A stretch of DNA of 27,642 nt from Polysphondylium violaceum (lineage: Eukaryota > Evosea > Eumycetozoa > Dictyosteliales > Dictyosteliaceae), in assembly GCA_000277445.1 (NCBI GenBank), contig AJWJ01000303.1, forward strand, positions 1-27,642, in the 5' to 3' direction. The position numbers and the translations under genes are program-made. This document shows, piece by piece, positions 1 through 8,008 of the stretch (the first letter of the stretch is position 1; each line of letters opens with the position of its first letter). Under the pieces are notes generated by a model. The model worked only from the letters and a program-made list of their open reading frames with translations. It made no database searches and was not told the DNA's origin.

Positions 1-1
1 T

Positions 2-79
2 AGTAATAGTAATAGTAATAATAATAATAATAATGATAGTAATAACTTGTTTGAAAAATTAGATAGAACCTCAATGTAA
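2..79 (+). CDS. C-terminal end of an Asn/Ser-rich protein (5' truncated by window edge)
   Basis: One frame is open from the window edge to a TAA at 77-79. It reads a Ser-Asn/poly-Asn tract followed by NNLFEKLDRTSM. Only about 25 residues are visible, so no function can be given. The last codons and the 100 bp after the stop are about 90% identical to the sequence that follows the stop of the LRR gene at the right end (27068 down to 26965, opposite strand). This gene may therefore be a longer or diverged member of the same family, standing in tandem before the copy at 260-763. The simple triplet composition makes the reading frame uncertain. Confidence 0.4.
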   Translation, partial: SNSNSNNNNNNDSNNLFEKLDRTSM

Positions 80-172
80 TTAAAAAATAATGAAAAATAA
101 TTTATTGTCAAGGGTAAATAATAAATTTTATTTTTAACTGTTTTTAAATTTAATCTTCAATTTCATTTTTTA
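67..172 (+). repeat. Conserved spacer of the LRR gene family (left copy)
   Basis: The segment from AACCTCAATG to CTTCAATTTCATT matches the reverse complement of about 26965-27067 at roughly 90% over about 100 bp, with a few small gaps. In both places it lies between two family members, so the repeated unit is gene, spacer, gene rather than a single gene. Seen directly by alignment by eye. Confidence 0.75.
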
Positions 173-259
173 TTAGCATTTTATTTTAATAAAAATAATA
201 AAAATAATAATAATAATAAAACTTACTATGAGTTTAATCTTAGGATAGTTTCAAGTTGA

Positions 260-763
260 TCCAAGGAAATTAATGAAGATGATCAAGGAATATATTGCAT
301 CAATCGCAGATGTGGTCTTCGTTCAAGGAATCCAAAATATTCTCAGTCACTATGGAAAGAATGTTTACAATTATTGAAAACAAATACTACACTAACTGAA
401 CTAAGTATTGGTCACTACGTATGCCGATGTTATGATGCCAAGAAACTGAATCAACAATTAATAGATGATTTATTAGATTCGTTATCAAATAATAAATCAA
501 TCAAAACATTGTACTTGGATTTTGGGTGTCTTTTTTACGCACGACACCCAATTATTAATGCAGACTTTATTTCATCTCTTTTACAAAACAATACAACAAT
601 AGAAAGCCTTTATTTGCATATTTACAGTGAAGATGATAGTTTTGAAAAAGACTTGTTGAATCGCATTGTGAATTCAAAACCATCAAGTTCAAAATGCTTC
701 ATTGGATATGCACCGAAAATGTCAATGTCTTCTCAATTCTCAAGTAAAGCATATGAATAAGCC
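260..763 (+). pseudogene. LRR-type small protein gene, copy 1 (no start codon)
   Basis: A frame open from 260 to the TAA at 761-763 encodes about 167 residues, closely similar to the intact copy at 27069-27596. Shared landmarks are EINEDDQ near the start, PKYSQSLWKECLQLLKTN, TLTELSIGHY, LIDDLLDSLSNNKSIKTLYLDF, ISSLLQNNTTIESLYL and the C-terminus SSQFSSKAYE. The spacing of Leu/Ile resembles RNI-type leucine-rich repeats (helix plus LxxLxL strand). No ATG occurs in frame: where the intact copy has ATGGATACA this copy reads AGGATAG, and a stop lies just upstream at 257-259. The nearest ATG (228) is in another frame and stops after six codons. It is either a pseudogene or depends on an unseen 5' exon. 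Function of the family is unknown. Confidence 0.6.
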
Positions 764-1157
764 GCACTGTAATTTGTATGGAAAATTCAATCATAGAGAG
801 AAATGAAGAATGTTGAATTTAATAAATGATTCTCAAAATTAGATGAATAATGTGAAGGATTTATACATTTACAATTACAATTAATGTACCAAAAAAAAAA
901 AAGAAAAGAAAAAAGGCAACTGGGTATTAATAAAAACAGACTTTTAGTCTATTTTTTAATGCATGAATTGATTACATTTTAGGCCAAATAAGCTTAATAA
1001 TACAATATATATATGACTACACCTTAAAGATCATCCATATTTTATTAAAGTTTACTAATTTGACGATAAATAAAAATCGGAAAAATCCCAATAGTGAAAA
1101 GACACATGATTTCTTGTAACCATCGTAACATCCGCATTGGTATTTATTTATTTATTT
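764..1157. other. Gene-free AT-rich stretch with a small LRR-gene fragment
   Basis: No supported coding region. It contains an A-rich run at about 889-914. At 1110-1140 about 31 bases resemble the minus-strand LRR genes (compare the plus-strand sequence near 27390-27420, around CCATCGTAACATC.GCAT), evidently a scrap of another family copy. Confidence 0.5.
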
Positions 1158-1293
1158 ATACATATAAAAATATTAGAATAAAAGAGATGATTCTTTAAAA
1201 TGATGAAAGCATGAATATAATATTCATTTTTTAATCATATTTATAGTTTTAGTGAAAGAATCATCTCTTTTATTCTAATATTTTTATATGTAT
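1158..1293. repeat. Perfect 39-bp inverted repeat (long hairpin, 58-nt loop)
   Basis: The arm at 1158-1196 (from ATACATATAAAAATATTAG to GATGATTCTTT) is the exact reverse complement of 1255-1293. The 58-base loop itself contains a near palindrome (ATGAATATAATATTCAT). Transcribed from either strand it would fold into an uninterrupted 39-bp duplex. Candidates are a miniature inverted-repeat transposable element, a small-RNA precursor hairpin, or a recombination relic. No transposase gene is nearby. Confidence 0.85.
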
Positions 1294-1356
1294 ATGTTTT
1301 ATTATTCACATGGTATACCTCACCACCCCTTTATAAATACTACCATATTTCTTAAA

Positions 1357-1397
1357 AAAATGTCACTTTAAATGTGAAACGACACCATGTGTCTTAC
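1357..1397. repeat. Bipartite motif AAAATGTCAC-N22-GTGTCTTAC, copy A
   Basis: A 10-base box and a 9-base box are separated by exactly 22 bases. The same two boxes with the same spacing recur at 1911-1951, while the 22-base middles are dissimilar. Copy A contains the palindrome GACAC-CAT-GTGTC and directly abuts a T23 tract. Confidence 0.6.
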
Positions 1398-1420
1398 TTT
1401 TTTTTTTTTTTTTTTTTTTT
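1398..1420. repeat. T23 homopolymer (A23 on the minus strand)
   Basis: Twenty-three T residues in a row. On the minus strand this is an A tract about 50 bases after the stop of the coding-like remnant at 1474-1680, as expected of a retrotransposed 3' end. Homopolymers of this size are also common between dictyostelid genes, so the A-tail reading is only one option. Confidence 0.6.
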
Positions 1421-1473
1421 GTAAAAAAGAAAATCAGATTAATTTATTGTGCATATGAAAGTTTTTTTAAAAT

Positions 1474-1680
1474 TTAAAGTAAATCGTTTAAAACATTGGG
1501 CGGGGTCCATAGACGAGTAAATTCGCTTAGGATTTGACTTGACGTTGGTAAAGGAGTATTGGGGGCGTTTCTTTCTAGTTTGAGAGTCCTCTCTAGGAGT
1601 TTGACTCTATACAATTTCCTATATTTGTCGACACTCCAAGATGGAGGAGTAGTCAATCCAAAGCCTGTGGATGATTATAG
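1474..1680 (-). pseudogene. Coding-like remnant of unknown family, minus strand
   Basis: A frame open for about 68 codons ends at 1474 and shows clearly higher GC than its surroundings. It includes TTPPSWSVDKYRKLYRVKLL and ends LWTPPNVLNDLL. It has no in-frame ATG. An acceptor-like CCACAG precedes it (about 1674), and GTAAGT lies at about 1747-1742, but joining to the sequence beyond that donor meets a stop within a few codons. I do not recognise the family. Its place downstream of a tRNA gene, between two copies of a bipartite motif and next to an A tract, would suit a fragment of a tRNA-associated LINE-type element, but the sequence itself does not prove that. It could also be the last exon of an unrecognised host gene. 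Confidence 0.3.
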
Positions 1681-1910
1681 AGACTGCCAAAGCAAATTTG
1701 CCTCGGGAATTATAAAATCTATGATTTATGTGTAATAAAAACTTACCCTTTGGATATGACTAGGATGAATAATGATCTGGCAACTCGCAGCGCTGCCACC
1801 TCTATTTTTTGTTGGGAGAAAATTTGTGGAGAAAATCTTTATCAAAAAAATGCTTAAACTTAATCAAATTTCAAAAAATGCATAAAAAAACGTTACTACA
1901 TATTAACATA
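1681..1910. other. Non-coding stretch between the remnant and the tRNA flank
   Basis: Contains a GC-richer patch (about 1770-1800, CTGGCAACTCGCAGCGCTGCCACC) that is coding-like for only a few codons on the minus strand, followed by AT-rich sequence. No supported gene. Confidence 0.4.
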
Positions 1911-1951
1911 AAAATGTCACCGTTTACATTACAGGAATCACAGTGTCTTAC
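1911..1951. repeat. Bipartite motif AAAATGTCAC-N22-GTGTCTTAC, copy B
   Basis: Second occurrence of the two boxes seen at 1357-1397, with identical 22-base spacing and the same orientation. It ends 38 bp from the 3' end of the tRNA-Cys gene. Confidence 0.6.
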
Positions 1952-1979
1952 AGAACTCCCCCGATAAAAGAGAATCTTT

Positions 1980-1985
1980 AAAAAA
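1980..1985 (-). terminator. RNA polymerase III terminator of tRNA-Cys
   Basis: Six A residues on the plus strand are T6 on the minus strand, starting 4 bases beyond the discriminator base of the tRNA. This is the usual Pol III stop. Confidence 0.75.
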
Positions 1986-1989
1986 GTTA

Positions 1990-2061
1990 AGGACCCTACC
2001 AGAATTGAACTAGTGACCTAACGATCTGCAGTCGCTTGCTCTACCACTGAGCTAAGGATCC
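1990..2061 (-). tRNA. tRNA-Cys (anticodon GCA)
   Basis: The minus strand folds into a complete 72-base cloverleaf without intron. The acceptor stem is GGATCCT/AGGGTCC (one T-G pair). The D stem GCTC/GAGC encloses AGTGGTA. The anticodon stem AGCGA/TCGTT encloses loop CTGCAGA, with anticodon GCA at 34-36. The variable loop is AGGTC and the T arm is ACTAG-TTCAATT-CTGGT, which also supplies the internal B box. The discriminator base is T73, the known identity base for cysteine tRNAs, which independently supports the anticodon reading. CCA is not encoded, as expected for a nuclear gene. It lies tail-to-head with the TPR protein gene that starts 258 bp away on the other strand. Confidence 0.95.
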
Positions 2062-2269
2062 ATGAAAATTTGGAAAAATTATCGGAATTTATAGCTGTTG
2101 AAAAAATTAACTTTTTTTTTCAGTTTTTTATGACTTTATATTTCTTCATTCTATAATGTTATTTATGTACTGAAACCAAAGGTACTAAGATAACAAAGGG
2201 TGAAAAGAGAGTGGAAAAATTTCTGAAATGAAAAAACGAAGGAAATTTTTCATCGATTTATTATTATTA

Positions 2270-2280
2270 TTTGCACCCAA
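2270..2280 (+). promoter_or_regulatory. TTTGCACCCAA box upstream of the TPR gene
   Basis: The 11 bases lie 40 bp before the ATG at 2320. TTTGCACCCAA recurs exactly at 10388-10398, upstream of the VIT/vWA gene, and TTTTGCACC recurs in reverse at 21781-21789. A shared core-promoter or initiator-proximal element is an inference from position and recurrence only. Confidence 0.35.
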
Positions 2281-2319
2281 ATCAGTTTTGTTTCTCTTTC
2301 GAAACAAATTCTTTAAGCA

Positions 2320-5228
2320 ATGAATAAAATTTCATTGCAAGGTTTTAAATATTTAAATATATTTAAACCTGTTTGTGTAGTTTGTGGTAGTATTAAGATT
2401 ACCAACAATAATGCCATTAGATCCTATACTACGACAAACTTTAGTAGTAAAACAATATTATTATTAAATAAATCAAATTTCACTAATACATCGAGTATGT
2501 AGATCGATCGATATAGATATATAGATATATAAATAGATATATATATATATATATATTTTGATATATTAAATTAGAAGATATAATATTAATACTAATAATA
2601 CTTAAAGTAAATACAATAAAATTAGCATACAGTAGTAGCAATTTCAATAAATTCTCGCGTAGTGTTGGAAGCAGTCGATCGTCGACAGGTCAGTTGAGTT
2701 CAATACAAAAGATTATACAAGAAACAGAGAAGAGTAATGGTAAAAGTAAAGAGAAAGAGGATGAAAATCAATTGAAAATCAATACAGTGAATCCACAAGA
2801 TGCACCCTTGTTTATAGCCAGACCACCACCTTATGAATGTACAACGGATTTAGAGTTTATGGTATTACCTGATCAAAAAAAGATTACAGATATTCAGACG
2901 ATAGAGCGATACTTGAATTTAGCTAAAGGCTTGTCGGCCGTTGGCTACGAGCATCAAGAGAAGGAGCGGTGGCAAGAAGCGTTAGAGTCGTACAACAAGG
3001 CTTTGTTATATGTTCGTAATGTGTTTGCGTCAGACAAGACAAAGATTGATTTGCGTGACTATGCAGTCCTGTTGACCAACTCGGCAGAGTCGCTCACCCG
3101 TTTGGAAAAGGATGACGAAGCGTTGATTCGGTCAAAGCAGGCAGTAGATTTGATGGAGGTCCATTGGAGAGAGTTTTACAAACGACACAGACACCTGACC
3201 AACCGGACTCACTGGCTGGGCGACGAGTTTCTCGGTATTGCCTACTACAATTACGCAGAGGGTCTTTGTGTGGCCAGCAGATACTTTGAGGCAGAGCCCT
3301 TCATCAAACGTGCCCAAGAGATTTGCAACAGAATCTATCCACTGGACCATCCCGTCAATGTGGACATCGCCTCTCTTCTGATCAAGGTCCTCAACGAGAA
3401 CCACAGAGGAAAGGAGGCCGGCAAGGCAATGGAAAAGTTTTATCCTCACATTGAAAAGACACTCAACATTAGCGACGAGGAAAAGCAGGCAATGTCTGAA
3501 AAGATTGACAAGGATCTCGAGAAGCAGGTGGTGGAGCTATTTAAACAGCAGTACCCAGAGATTGAGTTTACCGAAGAGGAGCTCAACACAATAAACTTGG
3601 AGCAAGACATCAAGGATCAATTCAATATCAAGGAAAAGGAAAAGGAAGAAAAGGTGGTCTATCCCACCAAGTACAAGGAACACGAGTTTGATGTCGAAGA
3701 TCTGTTGTTGGTCGCTCAAGAAGAGTTTGAGGAGCGACAATCGAGCGTTGCAAAATCAAAGCAACAAGAGGATGCTGCCCAACATGTAGAACAAGATTTT
3801 GAAGATGAAGATGTTCAAGATTTGAAAGAAGAGTTTAGGGAAGATGAATACGACTATGAAGAAGACGATGATCTGGATGTTGGCGAATACGAAATGGATC
3901 CAAGAGAAAAGTATCTACAGGAAAAAGCAGAAGAAGAAGAGAGATTGAGAATCGAGCGTGGAGAGACACTGTTTAGTCCTAAAGAGCCTTTAGGTGAAAC
4001 AATGAATCTCTTTGACCAGATGCTTACAGAGACTGCAGACAAATATGAGATGCTCAGAGACCAACGTGAGCTTGAAATGGAGCAAAGAATTCTCGGTAGA
4101 AAGCCTAAGACAATGGACCAAATCTCGTACGAGGACAACAGAATCACTTCCAAGACTGACAAATACGGCAATCCTCTCAATCCCGATGCCATTGATAAGC
4201 TGGCGCAGTATCAGTTGGAGGATGATCTCAAGATAGACCAAGACCAAGAGGACGAGGTGCTTGAAGACACCATGGAGAGAATGGCAGATCTCATGGACAA
4301 AATCCCAGAGTCTGAACATAAGCTCCTCGATGCCAAGATGAAACACTTGTTTCCTGCTTTGGAAATGATTATGAAGTCTGGAGATCCTTCCAAATACCTC
4401 AACACCAGTCACATGGACCAAGAGGAGGACCTTGAAAACTTTTCCAAGATGATGAATGGCAAGTTTCAACAAGGTCTTGAAAACTTTGATCAAGACCAAG
4501 ATTACGACGGTGAAGTCGACTTTGATCAATGGAAAAAGGAACTCATGGATATAGCCGAAGACGAGGATGACGACAGAGACGATGACGACGTCTTTGGTAT
4601 TATGAAATTGGCAGACGAAGGAAAGAGTAGTGCTGGTGGCAATAAGAAGTCAACTCTACAAACATCATTTGGCAAGCCTGTCGAACCATATGCCCCCCAA
4701 GCAGGCTCGAGTGGCGGCAGTATGGGTCTCAGTGATCTCTCTGAGCTCCTCGACTCTGTTAACAAACATGGCTTTGACGAAGACGCTTTAATCAAAAGTA
4801 TGGGTCATTCTAAATTCAAGAATTTGGAAAACCATTATCTCAGTCAAAATGACTATGACGACGACGATGACGATGCTATGGACCCAATCGAGTTACAATT
4901 GTCCAAAGCATTTTCAGTTGATAAAAAAGATCTCAAAAATATCACTGGTCTCAACAAAAAACAAAAATCTCAACTTGAAGAATTATTTGAAGACGACGAT
5001 GATGACCAAGATGACGATGATGATGAATACGACGATGACGAAAGTTATGATTTTGATTTCGACGATATGGACGAGGACATGGATTTGGATGACATAGATT
5101 TGGATGAATTGGATGACTCAAAATCACCAGAAAACGATTTACAAAAATATCTAAAAAAATCATCGTCAAGCAAAAAGAATGATGTTCAAGATTTACTTCA
5201 ATTACTAAATGAAAAGAAGAAAAAGTAA
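2320..5228 (+). CDS. Acidic TPR-repeat protein with a mitochondrial-type N-terminus, two exons
   Basis: Exon 1 is 2320-2494, the intron 2495-2625 (GTATGT..TTAG, full of GATA/TATA repeats), and exon 2 2626-5228. The join keeps frame and gives 925 residues. The first 85 or so residues have no Asp or Glu, several Lys/Arg and many Ser/Thr, with IRSYTTT resembling a matrix-protease site, so import into mitochondria is likely (inference). The middle (about residues 145-330) is helical and TPR-like: GYEHQEKERWQEALESYNKA, then a NYAEGLCVASRYFEAEPFIKRA unit. The C-terminal half is highly acidic with Asp/Glu runs (DDDDDD near 5000-5100) alternating with coiled-coil-like segments, ending in a Lys-rich tail. 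I do not recognise a named family; a chaperone or assembly factor is conceivable. Exon 2 uses many C/G-ending codons, unlike the AT-rich genes around it. A tRNA gene lies 258 bp upstream and UROD follows on the same strand. Confidence 0.8.
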
Positions 5229-5493
5229 TTCATTTAATTAAATAAATTATTGTAGTAGTTCAACAACACAAACCTCCTATCAAAATTAAATTTACCCGTT
5301 TTTTTACCCACATAAAGAAATAAATTAATTAAGATTGATATATAATTTTTATTTTGATCAAATCGCGAAAAACTGATAAAAATCAAATTTTGGCCAAAAT
5401 GAAAAAAAAAAAAAAAAAAAAATACATATTCATTTCAATTTTTAGTTTTACGTTTCTTTGTGATTTCATTTACCATATATAAAACAAATAATA
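5229..5493. promoter_or_regulatory. Intergenic region and UROD promoter area
   Basis: This is 265 bp of very AT-rich sequence between two genes on the plus strand, with an A21 run at about 5402-5422. Long homopolymers just upstream of the start are common in dictyostelid promoters. No further element could be recognised. Confidence 0.35.
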
Positions 5494-6576
5494 ATGACAG
5501 AAGAAATTAAATTTCCAGAATTGAAAAATGATATATTTTTAAAGGCTTGCAAAGGAGAAGAGGTACCTAGAGTGCCCGTCTGGATCATGAGACAAGCAGG
5601 AAGATATTTACCAGAGTTTAAACAAGTGAGAGCAGATGTTGATTTTTTCACAGTTTGCAGATCACCAGAGTTGGCTTGTAAAGTTACTTTACAACCATTG
5701 GATAGATTCCCTTTGGATGCTGCTATTATTTTCAGTGATATTCTTGTTGTGCCTCAAGCTATGGGCCTCGAGGTTCAAATGATCCCAGGCAAAGGTCCAC
5801 ATTTCCCCAACCCTGTCAGAGACCCCGCTGAATTGTCTCGTGTAGAGTTTCCCGTCAATGTGTACGAGAAGCTTGGCTACGTGTTTGATGCATTGACACT
5901 CACTCGTCAAAGACTTGAAGGTCGTGTGCCATTGATTGGCTTTACTGGTGCCCCTTGGACCCTCATGACCTACTGCATTGAAGGTGGTGGTGGCTCAAAC
6001 ATGTCAAATTGCAAGACATGGATCTACAAACATCCACAAGAATCACACAAATTCCTTCAAATGCTCACCAGAGTCTGCATTGACTATCTTTTGGGCCAAA
6101 TCAAGGCTGGCGCTCAAGCACTCCAAGTGTTTGACAGTTGGGCCGTTGAGTTGAGCCCAGAGCTTTACAAAGAGTTTGGTATCCCATATCTTGTTCAAAT
6201 TGGCAAAGAAGTCAAAGCTCAATATCCAGATATTCCTCTCATCTGCTTTGCTAAAGGTGCCAACTACGCCTTGGAAGAGTTGAGCGAGAGTGGTGCCTAT
6301 GATGTTTTGGGTCTCGATTGGACCATTGATCCAAAAACTGCAAGAGAATATGTTGGTGATCGTGTATCACTTCAAGGTAATTTAGATCCATGTGTTTTAT
6401 ATGCTGGTGATCAAGTCATTAGACAAGAAACTGAAAAGATGTTGGCTTCCTTTGGTACTAGAAGATATATTGCAAATTTAGGCCATGGTATGCACCCAAC
6501 TCATCCAATTGAAGGTCCTGCCTCCTTTGTTGATGCTGTTCATTCAATTTCTGAAAAAATGATAAATAAAAATTAA
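5494..6576 (+). CDS. hemE: Uroporphyrinogen decarboxylase (heme biosynthesis)
   Basis: A single exon of 360 residues, the usual length. The enzyme removes four acetate carboxyls from uroporphyrinogen III to give coproporphyrinogen III in the cytosol. Signature 1 is present as PVWIMRQAGRYLPEF, with Arg33 and Arg37 matching human Arg37 and Arg41. FSDILVVPQAMG supplies Asp82 (human Asp86). Signature 2 is GFTGAPWTLMTYCIEGGGS, which carries the active-site Tyr. FDSWAVELSP and NLGHGMHP follow, the latter with the conserved His. The N-terminus fits the cytosolic enzyme; there is no targeting peptide. The ATG at 5494 is the only reasonable start. No intron. Its stop lies 35 bp from the stop of the convergent phytochelatin synthase gene, so the 3' UTRs almost certainly overlap. 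Confidence 0.97.
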   Translation: MTEEIKFPELKNDIFLKACKGEEVPRVPVWIMRQAGRYLPEFKQVRADVDFFTVCRSPELACKVTLQPLDRFPLDAAIIFSDILVVPQAMGLEVQMIPGKGPHFPNPVRDPAELSRVEFPVNVYEKLGYVFDALTLTRQRLEGRVPLIGFTGAPWTLMTYCIEGGGGSNMSNCKTWIYKHPQESHKFLQMLTRVCIDYLLGQIKAGAQALQVFDSWAVELSPELYKEFGIPYLVQIGKEVKAQYPDIPLICFAKGANYALEELSESGAYDVLGLDWTIDPKTAREYVGDRVSLQGNLDPCVLYAGDQVIRQETEKMLASFGTRRYIANLGHGMHPTHPIEGPASFVDAVHSISEKMINKN

Positions 6577-6611
6577 ATTATAGTCATATTTATTATAAAT
6601 ATTGTTGTTTA

Positions 6612-7856
6612 TTATTGTTGTTTAACTGGTATTATTGATCTATTTGAACAAAATGTATAAAAATTATCAATAATTTCTTTAATTGATTGTAATTCTGGTA
6701 CTAAATGTTTAAATTGGTTTTCATTACCAAATGGTTCTTTTAATAAATCTATATTCTCTATATTCTCTATATATTCATTTAGAAAGCTATTGATTGAAAA
6801 TAATATTATACAATAAATTTCATTGATATTATGATAATTATTATTGCTATAACAATTATTACTATTACAATTATTATTATTTAAATTACAAGTATTATTA
6901 TCGCCACTATTATCGCTATTAATATTAATATTTAAATTTGAAATTATATTATATAGTTTAGTAGTTTGAATTTCTTTTGATATATTTTCATTATAGTCAA
7001 CCAAAACTAGACAATTTAAATTCTTTGATAAATAAGCCAATGTGACAACAATTAAATCATTAATAGTTTCAACATGACTGTCTACGATCAGGTTTGGCAA
7101 ATGAATAAGATTTGAAATTAAATCTCTCCATCCTTCTTTACATTTCTTTAAAATGCTACAACAAAGAGACTGATTGTCTTTTTTCTTTAATGTTATATAT
7201 CCACGACTTTTGCCTGAATCTGGATCAATGGAATGCATAGATTTGAACAATTGTTCAAGTGAGACCCAATGAGGGGGATACTTGAATCGTGCTACATCAA
7301 ATATCAACACAATGTCTCTGGTTTCATTGTAGGCACCAATGGGCGAAAAATGCCCTGTTCCAGTTTGTCCCAATCCTGATCTATCGTATGACACCACGAG
7401 TATCTCTTTCAATGGATTGTCTTTGGTGCTACACTCGAGCTTGACGAGATCCCTAAATTCCTCGACAGTACTGGACGGTGCAAACTTGATTTGTGTCTCT
7501 AAACCATTGCAATTGGCCAAACAAGCAAACTCGTTGATGGTTATACCCTTTTCTTGCACGAGTTCCAACGCCTTGCAACAGTCTAATATCTCTTCAGTAA
7601 ACCACCTCCACACACTATTCTTGTACTGTCTACCTGGTCCAGGATCAACACCCAATGTATTTAAAACCATAGCCAATGTCGATAATCCGCAATATGCAGG
7701 CTCAGCCTGTGTTAAAAAGTGTTGTGATAGATGAAAAAAGCTCTTCAAGTAGCCTTGTTGCAAAGCCTCTGCAAATACAATCTGTCCCTCTTCCGAGGCA
7801 TAGTCTATACAAGAGTTGGGCAATGGTTTTTTATAAAAACTTGGTTTTTCAGTCAT
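6612..7856 (-). CDS. Phytochelatin synthase (glutathione gamma-glutamylcysteinyltransferase)
   Basis: A single exon of 414 residues. The family makes phytochelatins from glutathione by a papain-like transpeptidation and confers Cd/Zn/As tolerance; it can also cleave glutathione conjugates. The catalytic triad is complete: Cys56 in QAEPAYCGLSTLAMVLN, His169 in TGTGHFSPIGAY and Asp187 in FDVARFKYPPHWV. Cys56 has the same number as in Arabidopsis PCS1, and the His-Asp spacing of 18 also matches. This favours the ATG at 7856; the frame extends a little further but without another ATG. The N-terminal 240 residues are the conserved domain. The C-terminal part is variable as usual and carries an Asn-rich insert with four interspersed Cys (about 6820-6905), then a further helical region. 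It shares a 152-bp divergent promoter with the gene at 8009. Confidence 0.95.
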   Translation of the reverse strand: MTEKPSFYKKPLPNSCIDYASEEGQIVFAEALQQGYLKSFFHLSQHFLTQAEPAYCGLSTLAMVLNTLGVDPGPGRQYKNSVWRWFTEEILDCCKALELVQEKGITINEFACLANCNGLETQIKFAPSSTVEEFRDLVKLECSTKDNPLKEILVVSYDRSGLGQTGTGHFSPIGAYNETRDIVLIFDVARFKYPPHWVSLEQLFKSMHSIDPDSGKSRGYITLKKKDNQSLCCSILKKCKEGWRDLISNLIHLPNLIVDSHVETINDLIVVTLAYLSKNLNCLVLVDYNENISKEIQTTKLYNIISNLNININSDNSGDNNTCNLNNNNCNSNNCYSNNNYHNINEIYCIILFSINSFLNEYIENIENIDLLKEPFGNENQFKHLVPELQSIKEIIDNFYTFCSNRSIIPVKQQ

Positions 7857-8008
7857 TTCTAAATGTGTAATCAATATATCTGAGATATGTGTTTCTTTAA
7901 CAAGATCCCAATTTAGTTTTGATGATTTTTAAATTTTTTTTTTCATTTTCATTTTCTGCTTTGAAAATCTAGAGATATATTTTATATATCTGTATCTTTA
8001 GTTAATGA
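7857..8008. promoter_or_regulatory. Divergent promoter, phytochelatin synthase / 766-residue gene
   Basis: Only 152 bp separate the two start codons, so the promoters must overlap. The region has a T-run (about 7932-7941) and TATA-like sequence (about 7976-7990, GATATATTTTATATATC). No specific metal-response element is recognisable. Confidence 0.45.

Noticed and set aside
3132-4795. Several long minus-strand open frames inside the TPR gene
   Set aside because: They are shadows of the acidic coding strand: Asp/Glu codon runs read as Ser/Val/Leu-rich frames on the complement. No independent start context or family.
7339-7870. Plus-strand open frames opposite phytochelatin synthase
   Set aside because: The minus strand carries a full catalytic domain here; the plus frames are its antisense shadows.
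7857-7874. Longer N-terminus for phytochelatin synthase (start at 7874)
   Set aside because: That position is TTG, not a likely start in a eukaryote. The ATG at 7856 also numbers the catalytic Cys as 56, as in plant enzymes.
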